Shown here piece by piece: positions 18,472 to 26,298 of a stretch of 64,000 bases of DNA. The notes beneath the pieces were generated by a model. It saw nothing but the letters and a program-made list of their open reading frames with translations, was not told the origin of the DNA and searched no databases. This stretch comes from Aeromicrobium fastidiosum (lineage in GTDB: Bacteria > Actinomycetota > Actinomycetes > Propionibacteriales > Nocardioidaceae). Position numbers and translations under genes: made by a program. Each line of letters begins with the position of its first letter. Position 1 is the stretch's first letter. The stretch lies in assembly GCF_017876595.1 (NCBI RefSeq), contig NZ_JAGIOG010000001.1, forward strand, positions 248,001-312,000. The letters run 5' to 3'.

Positions 18472-19349
18472 CCGTTGCTCGCATAAGCAGTGACGACCGA
18501 CGGAGCGAGGACGATGATGAACAGGACAGGCAGGACGCAGACCATCAGCGGGATCAGGATCTTGACCGGGACCTTCTGCGCCCTGGCCTCGGCCCGCATG
18601 CGCCGTGCGAGCCGCATCTCCTTGGCCTGGCTGCGCACGACCGACGCCACCGAGATGCCGTACTCCTCCGCCTGGACGATCGACTTGGCGAAGCCCCGCA
18701 CGTCGTCCACCGACGTGCGATCGGCCAACGCGGTGTACGCGTCGCGGCGGGACATCCCGAGCGAGACGTCCTGCAGCAACCGGACGAACTCGTCGACGAG
18801 CGGACCCTCTCCCACCTCGGCGACCTTGATCAGCGCCTGCTCGAAGCCGACGCCCGCCTCGATCGAGATGACGATCTGGTCGAGCAGGTCCGGCAGCGTC
18901 TTCTGCATCTCCTCCTGGCGCTTGACGCCACGGTTGTAGATCAGCAGGTCGGGCACGAAGTAGCCCAGGACGATCACTGCCAGGGCGACCAGCAGGACGA
19001 AGGGCGACGACCACTTCGATACGATGACGACCGCGAAGAACAGTCCCACCGCAGCGCCCGCGGGCTTGAGCACGATGATCCGCTGCAGCGTCCAGCCGAC
19101 CGGACGTCCGGCCAGCACGATGTTGCGCTCGATCCGTCGCACCAGCGTCGGTGCCGTGAGGCGGGCGAACAGGCCATCGGCCGAGACGTCCGACCGGATG
19201 CGCTTCCACGCGCTCTCGGTCGCGGCCTCGGGGGCGGCCAGCATGCGGACGCGCTTCTGCACGCCCCGACCGGGCAGCACCAGGACGCCACCGGCGGTCG
19301 CAGCCATGAGCGCGGCGCCTGCGAGGAGGAGGACTCCGATGATCAACAT
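18468..19349 (-). CDS. tadC: Tad pilus inner-membrane platform protein TadC (GspF family)
   Basis: The 293-residue protein has a type II secretion F domain (about 150-275) between hydrophobic segments at the N-terminus (3-25), middle (about 105-150) and C-terminus (about 265-288). Recognisable stretches are LLDQIVISIEAGVGFEQAL and FAKSIVQAEEYGISV. With TadB it forms the platform that couples the TadA ATPase to pilin extrusion. It lies nine bases after tadB. Confidence 0.88.
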   Translation of the reverse strand: MLIIGVLLLAGAALMAATAGGVLVLPGRGVQKRVRMLAAPEAATESAWKRIRSDVSADGLFARLTAPTLVRRIERNIVLAGRPVGWTLQRIIVLKPAGAAVGLFFAVVIVSKWSSPFVLLVALAVIVLGYFVPDLLIYNRGVKRQEEMQKTLPDLLDQIVISIEAGVGFEQALIKVAEVGEGPLVDEFVRLLQDVSLGMSRRDAYTALADRTSVDDVRGFAKSIVQAEEYGISVASVVRSQAKEMRLARRMRAEARAQKVPVKILIPLMVCVLPVLFIIVLAPSVVTAYASNG

Positions 19350-19358
19350 GGCAACCCC

Positions 19359-20294
19359 TCAGAACTCGATGTTCACGATGGATCGCATCCACAGGCCGCC
19401 GAGGAGGTACAGGACGGCGCTGCCGAGCAGCAGCAGCTTGCCGATCCCGGTGGCGACGAACAACGACATCGTGTCGGCGCTGACGAGCATGTAGTAGATA
19501 CCGATGCACACCGGCAGTCCCATCAGGATGACGGCCGACAGGCGACCCTCGGCCGACAGGGACATCACCTGCATCCGCACGTGCAGGCGCTCGCGGATCG
19601 TCTCGGCCACCTGGTCGAGGATCTCGTTGAGGTTGCCGCCGGTCTCCCGCTGCGCCGAGATCGCCCCGGCGACCCACCTGAAGTCGGTCGACTGCATGCG
19701 CTCGGCCACGGCCTCCAGCGACTCCACGAGATCGCGACCCAGCCGGTTCTCGTTGACGACGCGAGCCAGCTCCTCGCCCATGGGAGCGTCGAGCTCCTTG
19801 GAGATCGCGTCGAGCACGCGCGGGAGGCTGTGGCCCGCGCGCAGCGAGGCGGCCATCATCTGCAGCCCCTGCGGCAGCTGCTTGGCGAAGGCACGACGCT
19901 GTCGAGCGCCTCGGCGGCTCAACCACACCTTCGCGAGGACCGGGACGAGCACGGCGAGCAGCAGGCCCAGCAGGGCGTGAGCCAGCACGAGGCCGACCGA
20001 GAACGCCACGACCGAGATGCACAGGAGCATGACGACGAGGTTGGCCACGGGCATCGCCACGTTGGCCAGCTCGAGCTCCCGGGCACCGAACGGCCGCCAG
20101 CCCTGGCGGCGCATGACCGCCTCGACCCCGTTGATCACGGCATCGGTGACCCGTGTCAGCAGGCTCCGGCGCTCCTGCACGACCAGGCGCGAGATCCGCG
20201 CCGAGTCGACGCGACCCACCGGCACTCCGTTGACGGCGACGTACACGCCGCCGAGCGACATGGTGACGAGCAGCACCCCGAGCAGCAACATCAC
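19359..20294 (-). CDS. tadB: Tad pilus inner-membrane platform protein TadB (GspF family)
   Basis: The 311-residue protein shows the same GspF-type layout as TadC: an N-terminal helix, paired central helices (about 85-125), a cytoplasmic F domain (LPQGLQMMAASLRAGHSLP; AGAISAQRETGGNLNEIL) and two C-terminal helices. Its start overlaps the tadA stop by four bases. It partners TadC in the pilus motor. Confidence 0.88.
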   Translation of the reverse strand: MMLLLGVLLVTMSLGGVYVAVNGVPVGRVDSARISRLVVQERRSLLTRVTDAVINGVEAVMRRQGWRPFGARELELANVAMPVANLVVMLLCISVVAFSVGLVLAHALLGLLLAVLVPVLAKVWLSRRGARQRRAFAKQLPQGLQMMAASLRAGHSLPRVLDAISKELDAPMGEELARVVNENRLGRDLVESLEAVAERMQSTDFRWVAGAISAQRETGGNLNEILDQVAETIRERLHVRMQVMSLSAEGRLSAVILMGLPVCIGIYYMLVSADTMSLFVATGIGKLLLLGSAVLYLLGGLWMRSIVNIEF

Positions 20295-21682
20295 CGCTCA
20301 CCCGCCGTCGTACGTCGCGGATCGAGGTTGTCGAGGTCGAAGGTGATGCCGTGGTCGGCGAACCGCTCGCTGAACCGCGGCCGGACCCCGGTGGGGATCG
20401 CCTGGCCCAGGAATCGGCCGTGCTGGTCGACGCCGGCGGAGTAGTCGAACACGAACACGTCCTGCAGCACGACGACGTCGTCCTCCATGCCGTGCACCTC
20501 GGTGACGTGCGTGATGCGCCGCGACCCGTCGCGGAGCCGGGTGATCTGGACGATCAGGTCGACCGCCGAGGAGGCCTGCTCCCTGATGGCCCGCAGCGGC
20601 AGGTCCATGCCGGCCATCAGCACCAGGGTCTCGAGACGGGCCATGGCATCGCGCGGCGAGTTGGCGTGCAGGGTCGACAGCGAGCCGTCGTGGCCGGTGT
20701 TCATCGCCTGGAGCATGTCGAGCGCCTCGCCGCCGCGGCACTCGCCGACGATGATGCGGTCGGGCCGCATGCGCAGCGAGTTGCGCACGAGATCGCGAAT
20801 GCGGACCTCGCCGCTGCCTTCGATGTTGGGCGGGCGGCTCTCCAGACGCACGACGTGGGGCTGCTGGAGCCTGAGCTCGACGGCGTCCTCGATCGTGACG
20901 ATGCGCTCCTCCCGCGGCACGAAGCCGGACAGGACGTTGAGCAGCGTCGTCTTGCCGGTGCCCGTGCCGCCGCTGACCAGGATGTTGAGCTTGGCCTGGA
21001 CGCACGCGTGCAGCAGGTGGGCCATCTGCTCGGTCATGGTGCCGAACTCGACCAGGTCGCTGACGCCGAACGGACTCTTGGAGAACTTGCGGATCGTCAA
21101 CGAGGAGCCGTCGACCGCAAGCGGCGGGATGATGGCGTTGACGCGCGACCCGTCCGCGAGGCGCGCGTCGACCAGCGGCGACGACTCATCGATGCGGCGA
21201 CCGACCTTGGCGACGATGCGCTCGATGATCCGGCGCAGGTGGGCCTCGGAGCTGAACCTGGCGGGCGAGACCTGCAGGCGGCCGTGGCGCTCGACGAACA
21301 CTTTGTCATAGCTGTTGACCATGATCTCGGTGATGGAGTCGTCGTCGAGCATGCGCTGCAGCGGACCGAGACCGATCGCATCGTCCTCGACCTCGCGGGT
21401 CAGCCGGCGGCGCTCGTCGACCGACAGAAGAGCTTCGGAGTCGATGACGCTGCTGAGCTCCTCGCGCACGAACTCGTGCAGCTCGTGCTCGGTCAGTGTC
21501 GAGTCGTTGGCGCGGGTGCCGAGCCGTTCGAACAGCGCCTCGGACGCCCGGGCCTTGATGTCGGTGAAGGCGTCGGAGACGGACGCCACGGCGTCAGGGC
21601 TGTCGAAGTGCTCCTGGTCGATCGTGTCGAGATCGGCCAGCGTGCGCTCCCGCACGGCGTCGAGTCGGTCGCTGAGACTCAT
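20291..21682 (-). CDS. tadA: Tad pilus assembly ATPase (CpaF/TadA)
   Basis: This is the hexameric secretion ATPase that powers Flp pilus assembly. The 463-residue product has an N-terminal helical domain and a RecA-like core with Walker A GGTGTGKTT (238-246). An Asp box follows (IVTIEDAVELRL), then Walker B RPDRIIVGECRGGEALDM and a His box (GHDGSLSTLHANSPRDA). The ATG at 21682 overlaps the tadZ stop (ATGA); longer in-frame sequence upstream lies within tadZ. Confidence 0.95.
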   Translation of the reverse strand: MSLSDRLDAVRERTLADLDTIDQEHFDSPDAVASVSDAFTDIKARASEALFERLGTRANDSTLTEHELHEFVREELSSVIDSEALLSVDERRRLTREVEDDAIGLGPLQRMLDDDSITEIMVNSYDKVFVERHGRLQVSPARFSSEAHLRRIIERIVAKVGRRIDESSPLVDARLADGSRVNAIIPPLAVDGSSLTIRKFSKSPFGVSDLVEFGTMTEQMAHLLHACVQAKLNILVSGGTGTGKTTLLNVLSGFVPREERIVTIEDAVELRLQQPHVVRLESRPPNIEGSGEVRIRDLVRNSLRMRPDRIIVGECRGGEALDMLQAMNTGHDGSLSTLHANSPRDAMARLETLVLMAGMDLPLRAIREQASSAVDLIVQITRLRDGSRRITHVTEVHGMEDDVVVLQDVFVFDYSAGVDQHGRFLGQAIPTGVRPRFSERFADHGITFDLDNLDPRRTTAGER

Positions 21683-22872
21683 GCGACGTCCAGACGTCGG
21701 TGACCGCGCTTCTGCTCGGCGGCACGGGCGCGGTCGAAGATGCGCTTGGCCAGCGACTTGACCGACTTCACGAACGGGCCGGACTTGGCGGTCACCATCA
21801 AGGGAACCCCACGGTTCGAGGCCAGTGGCAGCTCCTTGCTGCGGGGCAGCACCACGTCGACCGGTGCCCCGATGACGGCCTCGACGTCCTTGATGCGCAG
21901 ACCCGACGACTTGTCGGCGAAGTTGACGACGACGTGCCGCGACGCCGGGAGGAGTCCGAGGGTGCCCAGCAGCTCCATCTCCTTCTGGACGCTGCGCAGG
22001 CACGCGACGTCCATCGTGGTGACGATGACGGCGTCGTCGCTGCACTCCAGGGCGGCCAGCGTCGTCTCGTCGAGTCCTGCGGCTGTGTCGAGGATGACGT
22101 AGCGGAACTGGTCCTGCAGCTGGCGGATGAGCTGGACGACCTGCTCGCCGGTCACCTTGTCGTTGGCGGCCGGCGACTCCGCGCCGCACAGCACGTAGAA
22201 CCCGGCCGAGTGGACCGTGAGGTACGTCTTGAGCAGCAGGTTGTCGCGGGACGTGAGCCCGAAGGCGTCCTGCAGGGTGTGCGTGGGCTTGAGGTCCAGC
22301 ACCGTCGTCAGGTCGCCGAACTGCAGATCGAGGTCGACCAGCACGACCTCCATGGGTGACTGCTGGGCCAGGGCGACGGCGAGGTTCGACGAGATGCTCG
22401 TCTTGCCGACACCGCCCTTGGGCGACAGCACGGTCATGGTGCGCGACGAGAAGTCGACCGGTGCCTGCGGGACGGCCTTGAGCGTCTGCTGGCGCGTGGT
22501 GTCGGCGCGGGCGTCGAGCCTGTCGCGAATGCCGGCCAGCACCGCGGGATCGTCGAGCGACGGCCCGACGTCGCGGATGCCGACACGCATCGCGTCGAGC
22601 ATGATCTGCTTCTCGACCGCCGAGATCAGCACCATGTCGATGTCGGGGCGCACGGCGTGCACCTCGGCAGCCATGGCGAGGGACCGCGGGATCGGCACGA
22701 GCGAGGTGAAGACGATCGTCTCGGGCAGGCTCGCGGGGTCGAGACCCCGCAGCAGGCTGGCGGTCTCGGCGGCGACCGACTCGGCCGAGAGGGCGACGAT
22801 CCGGTAGCCGACGGCTCCTGCCACCCGTGCGGCTTCTTCGTCGTCCGCGCCGACGATCAGGGCGATGCTCAT
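21679..22872 (-). CDS. cpaE: Tad pilus polar/localisation ATPase (CpaE/TadZ)
   Basis: The 397-residue protein has an N-terminal receiver-like domain (about 1-125) and a ParA/MinD-type ATPase domain from about 140. The deviant Walker A SPKGGVGKTS and DLDLQFGDL, CGAESP and ILDTAAGLDE segments are typical. CpaE/TadZ proteins place the pilus machine at a cell site. The ATG at 22872 overlaps the cpaB stop (ATGA). Confidence 0.9.
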   Translation of the reverse strand: MSIALIVGADDEEAARVAGAVGYRIVALSAESVAAETASLLRGLDPASLPETIVFTSLVPIPRSLAMAAEVHAVRPDIDMVLISAVEKQIMLDAMRVGIRDVGPSLDDPAVLAGIRDRLDARADTTRQQTLKAVPQAPVDFSSRTMTVLSPKGGVGKTSISSNLAVALAQQSPMEVVLVDLDLQFGDLTTVLDLKPTHTLQDAFGLTSRDNLLLKTYLTVHSAGFYVLCGAESPAANDKVTGEQVVQLIRQLQDQFRYVILDTAAGLDETTLAALECSDDAVIVTTMDVACLRSVQKEMELLGTLGLLPASRHVVVNFADKSSGLRIKDVEAVIGAPVDVVLPRSKELPLASNRGVPLMVTAKSGPFVKSVKSLAKRIFDRARAAEQKRGHRRLDVA

Positions 22873-23543
22873 GGGGCCACGTCCTTCGACGTGATGGTCT
22901 TGCCGCCGCCGGTCTCGGTGTCGTCGTTCTGCAGCGTCAGCCAGATCGTGCCGAACTCGATCGTGTTGACGAGCTTCTCGGCGTCGAGCGTGTTGACCGC
23001 GACCGTGATGAGCGTGCCAGCGGCACCGTCCGAGCCGACGGCACCCGAGTCGACCTTGAGGACGAGCAGTCCGTTGATCGGGTTCGCCGTCTGTCCGGAG
23101 AAGTTGGCGATGACGCCGACGCGGTCGCCGCTCTTGACGGCACCGCCGACCAGGCGGGCCCCGTCCACGGGGATCGTCAGCTCCTGCATGCCCTTCGGCA
23201 CGGTCGTGCCCGCCTTGACGTCGTCCGGCTCGGAGAGCTTGGCGGTGCTGAGCTGGTCGCCCGGCACGAGCGCGACGCTGGTGACCAGGCCCTGCGCGTC
23301 GTCGAGCGAGCTCAGCGCACCCGGCACGAGTGCCGCGCGCGGCACCTTGACCGTCTCGGTCTTGCCGACCAGGTCGGCGGCGGTCGTCCGCGCCGGCACC
23401 TCGGTCGTGGCCCTCACGACGTCGACCATCTCGGTGCCCTCGAAGGCCCGGTCGTCGGCGTCGTTGGCATACGCGATCAGCGCCGCGATGCCCAGCACGG
23501 CGAGCAGTGCCGCCATGCCGATGATGATGAACTGCTTCTTCAC
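22869..23543 (-). CDS. cpaB: Flp pilus assembly protein CpaB/RcpC (SAF domain)
   Basis: The 224-residue protein has an N-terminal transmembrane helix (6-25) and a SAF domain (about 40-105; RTTAADLVGKTETVKVPRAAL and VPGDQLSTAKL). A C-terminal RcpC-type domain follows (GDRVGVIANFSG; VAVNTLDAEKLVNTIEFG). In Gram-negatives CpaB assists the secretin. In this actinobacterium it may act in the cell wall, which is inference. It lies 240 bases downstream of flp, past a hairpin. Confidence 0.87.
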   Translation of the reverse strand: MKKQFIIIGMAALLAVLGIAALIAYANDADDRAFEGTEMVDVVRATTEVPARTTAADLVGKTETVKVPRAALVPGALSSLDDAQGLVTSVALVPGDQLSTAKLSEPDDVKAGTTVPKGMQELTIPVDGARLVGGAVKSGDRVGVIANFSGQTANPINGLLVLKVDSGAVGSDGAAGTLITVAVNTLDAEKLVNTIEFGTIWLTLQNDDTETGGGKTITSKDVAP

Positions 23544-23697
23544 GTCTTCTCCCTAAGACTCGAAGCGGTGCCACGGTGCGGCCTGAGCCGTCCGTGCACG
23601 AAGGACTCGCGGAGGATGACGCAGTGCGATCCCTCCGCTCACCTGTGTTGAGCCACGCGACCCATGTGACGACCGAGGTCGTCCACGAGGCGTGGCC

Positions 23698-23721
23698 CCC
23701 ATCGGTCTCCCTACCGATGGG
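23698..23721 (-). terminator. hairpin between flp and cpaB, likely attenuator
   Basis: CCCATCGGT (23698-23706) and ACCGATGGG (23713-23721) give a perfect 9-bp stem with a 6-base loop, about 65 bases after the flp stop. No T-tract follows. Partial termination or mRNA protection here would let the major pilin be made in excess over assembly proteins. I see no separate promoter for cpaB, but cannot exclude one. Confidence 0.5.
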
Positions 23722-23785
23722 TGGGCGCGGCGAGCCCGAGCTCGACCGCGCCCCCGTGCGACCTGCGTCAGCAGATCGCGGTCGA

Positions 23786-23983
23786 TCAGAGCTTGCTGTT
23801 GATCGAGCTGAAGGCACCGGTGATCTTGGTGCCGAGCAGCGCGACCGCGACGACGATGATGGCCGCGATCAGGGCGACGAGCAGGCCGTACTCGACAGCG
23901 GTCGCGCCCTTCTCCTCGCGTGCGGTCTTCGCCGTGAACAGCGAGGCCGACATGTAAGCCAGTGCAAAGTGGAACTTCGACAT
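23786..23983 (-). CDS. flp: Flp family type IVb pilin 1
   Basis: The 65-residue prepilin has a leader of about 26 residues ending in EEKG, then ATAVEYGLLVALIAAIIVV. Prepilin peptidase should cut after that glycine, leaving Glu at position 5 and Tyr at 6, the Flp signature. The mature pilin is about 39 residues, mostly one helix. The ATG at 23983 follows GAGGGAG with seven bases between. It is the first gene of the tad operon and probably its most abundant product. Confidence 0.95.
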   Translation of the reverse strand: MSKFHFALAYMSASLFTAKTAREEKGATAVEYGLLVALIAAIIVVAVALLGTKITGAFSSINSKL

Positions 23984-24008
23984 GATTTTACTCCCTCAAT
24001 CATTTACC

Positions 24009-24026
24009 AGTCATCAGACGATGACT
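24009..24026 (-). promoter_or_regulatory. 5' UTR stem-loop of flp
   Basis: AGTCATC (24009-24015) and GATGACT (24020-24026) form a perfect 7-bp stem with a 4-base loop, about 25 bases upstream of the flp ATG and between promoter and ribosome site. It could stabilise the 5' end of the pilin mRNA. No partner sequence was seen. Confidence 0.45.
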
Positions 24027-24039
24027 GCTCCCACCGAGG

Positions 24040-24070
24040 AATCTAAGCCGGGACTTTAGTCCCGTCGAGG
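24040..24070 (-). promoter_or_regulatory. flp1 promoter region with DosR-box-like palindrome
   Basis: The plus strand at 24050-24063 reads GGGACTTTAGTCCC, arms GGGACT/AGTCCC around TT. This fits the core of the mycobacterial DosR/DevR box (GGGACT-WW-AGTCCC) at every position. Four bases beyond it on the minus strand is TAGATT, a fair -10 element. The box would then cover about -30 to -15, or adjoin the -35. It lies 67 bases from the flp start. A related box precedes flp2 at similar distance. Confidence 0.55.
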
Positions 24071-24133
24071 GCTCTGGCCGAAGATGGCTCGAATTGACTA
24101 CGGGAACCATCCGACACAGTCACGAGGAATAGG

Positions 24134-25189
24134 TCACACCGCGCCGCGGGGGTGCGCCGCACGAGTCAGGCGCGCGACCGCCCGCGGCGCGAACGCGAGT
24201 CCGGGCAGCAGGAGCGGGCCGAACAGGATGCCCCAGTACAGGTTGTTGTCGCGCCCGACCACCGCGAAGACCAGGGCGTACGCGACCAGCACGGCCGCGA
24301 CGGGGCGCGCGTCGACCGAGTCGTGCAGCACCCATCCCAGCAGCGCCAGAGGCACCAGGAGCACCGCGACGAGCACGGGTGCGACGGTCAGCACCGTGCT
24401 GAACCACGCCGCATTGACGAAGAAGGGCCAGCCGTTGACGTCGAGCCAGCCCGACGAGGGCTCGGAAGCACCCGCGGACATCCGGCCGACCTGGAGCACG
24501 TGCCAGCCGTAGAACGCCAGGAAGCCGGCCACGGCCACGACAGAGGCCAGCCTGCGACGCACCGACAGACGGGGCCACGCTGCGGCGAGGACTGCGAGGC
24601 CGGCGGGCAGGGCCAGCTCACGCACGACACAGGCAGCCAGCAACGCGATCAGGGCGGGCCAGAACCAGTGCCTCGTCGCCGCGAGCGCCGCGACGTAGGT
24701 GAGCAGGCCGGCCCAGGTCTCGTGGATCCAGACACCGTCGGGTGAGCACAGGGCGGCCACCCCGACAGCCCCGACGACGCTGGCGACCGCCCACTCCGCC
24801 CGCGTGCGGGTGAGGCTGTCGAAGCACACGATGCTCAGGCCGATGGCGACGGCCGCCAGGGCGAGCAGGATGCCGTAGGCCGTCCCCTCGCCCGCCGTCG
24901 ATGTCAGCCAGGCGAGCGTGGGCTCCCGCACGGTCACGGCGGGGGACGTCGGGAATCCGCGCGCGGGCTGCTCGGCGGCGACGGCGACGTAGTACGACTC
25001 ACCGTCGCCCATCCGTTCGGAGATGGCTTGGTAGAGGGCGACGTCGGTCTTGTCCGGATCTGCCTCGAGGAAGCCGTCGGGCACCTGACTCCCGGCGACA
25101 GCGCCCCACACCACCAGGACCAGGGTCACGGCGATCGCCAGGAGCGCCCAGCCCCGCCGCAGTCGCGTCGAGGTCCCGAGGCCGCTCAT
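24134..25189 (-). CDS. polytopic membrane protein, GT-C glycosyltransferase-like
   Basis: The 351-residue protein has about ten hydrophobic segments. The first (about 13-33) is followed by a periplasmic loop containing DPDKTDVALYQAIS and EGESYY-like and VREPTLAWL segments. Conserved Asp/Tyr in the first loop plus many helices resembles lipid-linked-sugar transferases of the GT-C fold, but I cannot assign a named family. Located between the two flp genes on the same strand, it could act on the pilin or its export. That is only position-based. Confidence 0.6.
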   Translation of the reverse strand: MSGLGTSTRLRRGWALLAIAVTLVLVVWGAVAGSQVPDGFLEADPDKTDVALYQAISERMGDGESYYVAVAAEQPARGFPTSPAVTVREPTLAWLTSTAGEGTAYGILLALAAVAIGLSIVCFDSLTRTRAEWAVASVVGAVGVAALCSPDGVWIHETWAGLLTYVAALAATRHWFWPALIALLAACVVRELALPAGLAVLAAAWPRLSVRRRLASVVAVAGFLAFYGWHVLQVGRMSAGASEPSSGWLDVNGWPFFVNAAWFSTVLTVAPVLVAVLLVPLALLGWVLHDSVDARPVAAVLVAYALVFAVVGRDNNLYWGILFGPLLLPGLAFAPRAVARLTRAAHPRGAV

Positions 25190-25249
25190 GCAGCCATGAT
25201 CGGTGCTCGGAGGGTCAACGGTCCACCGGCGGGGCGTCCCCGGCCGACG

Positions 25250-25441
25250 TCACCCCGGCAGCTGATCGGTGATCGACGTGAAGGCACCGGTGACCTTGGT
25301 GCCGAGCAGCGCGACTGCGACGACGATGACGGCCGCGATCAAGGCGACCAGCAGCCCGTACTCGACGGCGGTGGCACCCTTCTCGTCACGGCGGCTCTGC
25401 AGGTTGACGACGTACGACATGACAGTTGCGATCGCGAACAT
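25250..25441 (-). CDS. Flp family type IVb pilin 2
   Basis: The 63-residue prepilin has leader MFAIATVMSYVVNLQSRRDEKG followed by ATAVEYGLLVALIAAVIVVAV and the same GTKVTGAFTSI ending as flp1. The leader is more hydrophobic than that of flp1. The ATG at 25441 follows AGAGGGAG. It is separated from the tad operon by the membrane protein gene and may be a paralogue used under other conditions. Confidence 0.92.
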   Translation of the reverse strand: MFAIATVMSYVVNLQSRRDEKGATAVEYGLLVALIAAVIVVAVALLGTKVTGAFTSITDQLPG

Positions 25442-25494
25442 GATGACTCCCTCTTGGTGCAGCCAGATGTGAGTGACTGACTCTCCCTGGGCCG

Positions 25495-25520
25495 AATCCT
25501 AGGGTCTTAGGTCCCGGGAC
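25495..25520 (-). promoter_or_regulatory. flp2 promoter region with DosR-box-like palindrome
   Basis: The plus strand at 25502-25515 reads GGGTCTTAGGTCCC, matching the GGGACT-WW-AGTCCC core at 12 of 14 positions. On the minus strand it is immediately followed by TAGGAT, a -10-like hexamer. The box is 61 bases from the flp2 start, against 67 for flp1, so the arrangement is conserved. The opposite sigma gene starts about 195 bases away. Confidence 0.5.
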
Positions 25521-25710
25521 GCCTGTGGCAAGAATGGATCATCTTGACCTGGTTCGAGCGGGCCATGGCCGCTGGTCGACAGCCCGGCCCGCGCGAGGTC
25601 ATCCTGCCCAGGACGTCGGGGATGCGTGAGACGGTTGACCGGGTCCGGACATCTGAGAGGTAGGGACCCCCACCGCCCGGAGACCCGCACCCCACAGATC
25701 GGAGCCGCTG

Positions 25711-26298
25711 GTGAGCCTGACCGCGACCCTCGACGACGTCCCCGACGATGACGAGGAGGCCGACCGCGCCCTGCTCGACCGCGCCGCCCGCGGTGACCGC
25801 GTCGCCTTCGGGTGCCTCTACGACCGGCACGTGCGACCCGTCTACTGGCAGGCCTACAGCGTCCTGAAGGACGACCGCGAGGCCGAGGACGCGACCCAGG
25901 ACGTCTTCGTCACGACCTGGAAGAAGATCCGGACGATCACGGTCGTCGACGAGTCGGTGCTGCCGTGGCTGCTCGTCACGGCCCGCTACACGGCACTGAA
26001 CGCCCGCCGCAGCCGGCAACGTCGGCGCACGCAGGCCGAGATCGACGACCTGCTGCCCGCCCGTTCCGCCGTCGAGGACGAGGTCGAGGCGGGATTGATC
26101 CGCGCCGAGATCGACAAGGCCGTCGGGGCCCTCTCCCCCGTCGACCAGCAGCTGTACGAGCTGTGCGTCGCGGGCGACCACACCTACGAGATGGCAGCGC
26201 GCGAGCTGGGCGTGAGCCACGCCGTCGTCCGCAACCGACTCTCGCGCCTGCGCACCCGCCTCCGCGCCGACCTGCGATCCCTCAAGGAGATCTCATGA
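25711..26298 (+). CDS. RNA polymerase ECF-type sigma factor
   Basis: The 195-residue sigma-70 family protein has region 2 at about 30-95 (FGCLYDRHVRPVYWQAYSV; REAEDATQDVFVTTWKKI) and region 4 at about 135-190 (LSPVDQQLYELCV; YEMAARELGVSHAVVRNRLS). There is no region 3. The start is GTG 25711 after GGAGCCGCTG. Its stop overlaps the DUF4349 gene start (ATGA), so that membrane protein probably controls it as an anti-sigma-like partner. Target promoters are unknown. Confidence 0.9.
   Translation: MSLTATLDDVPDDDEEADRALLDRAARGDRVAFGCLYDRHVRPVYWQAYSVLKDDREAEDATQDVFVTTWKKIRTITVVDESVLPWLLVTARYTALNARRSRQRRRTQAEIDDLLPARSAVEDEVEAGLIRAEIDKAVGALSPVDQQLYELCVAGDHTYEMAARELGVSHAVVRNRLSRLRTRLRADLRSLKEIS

Noticed and set aside
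18318..20444. A long forward frame across tadE, tadC and tadB
   Set aside because: Rich in Asp, Arg, His and Gln and antisense to clear tad genes; no domain seen.
25650..25690. Third DosR-like box before the ECF sigma gene (GGTAGGGACCCCCACC)
   Set aside because: Only one half-site resembles the consensus, and the other half does not match.
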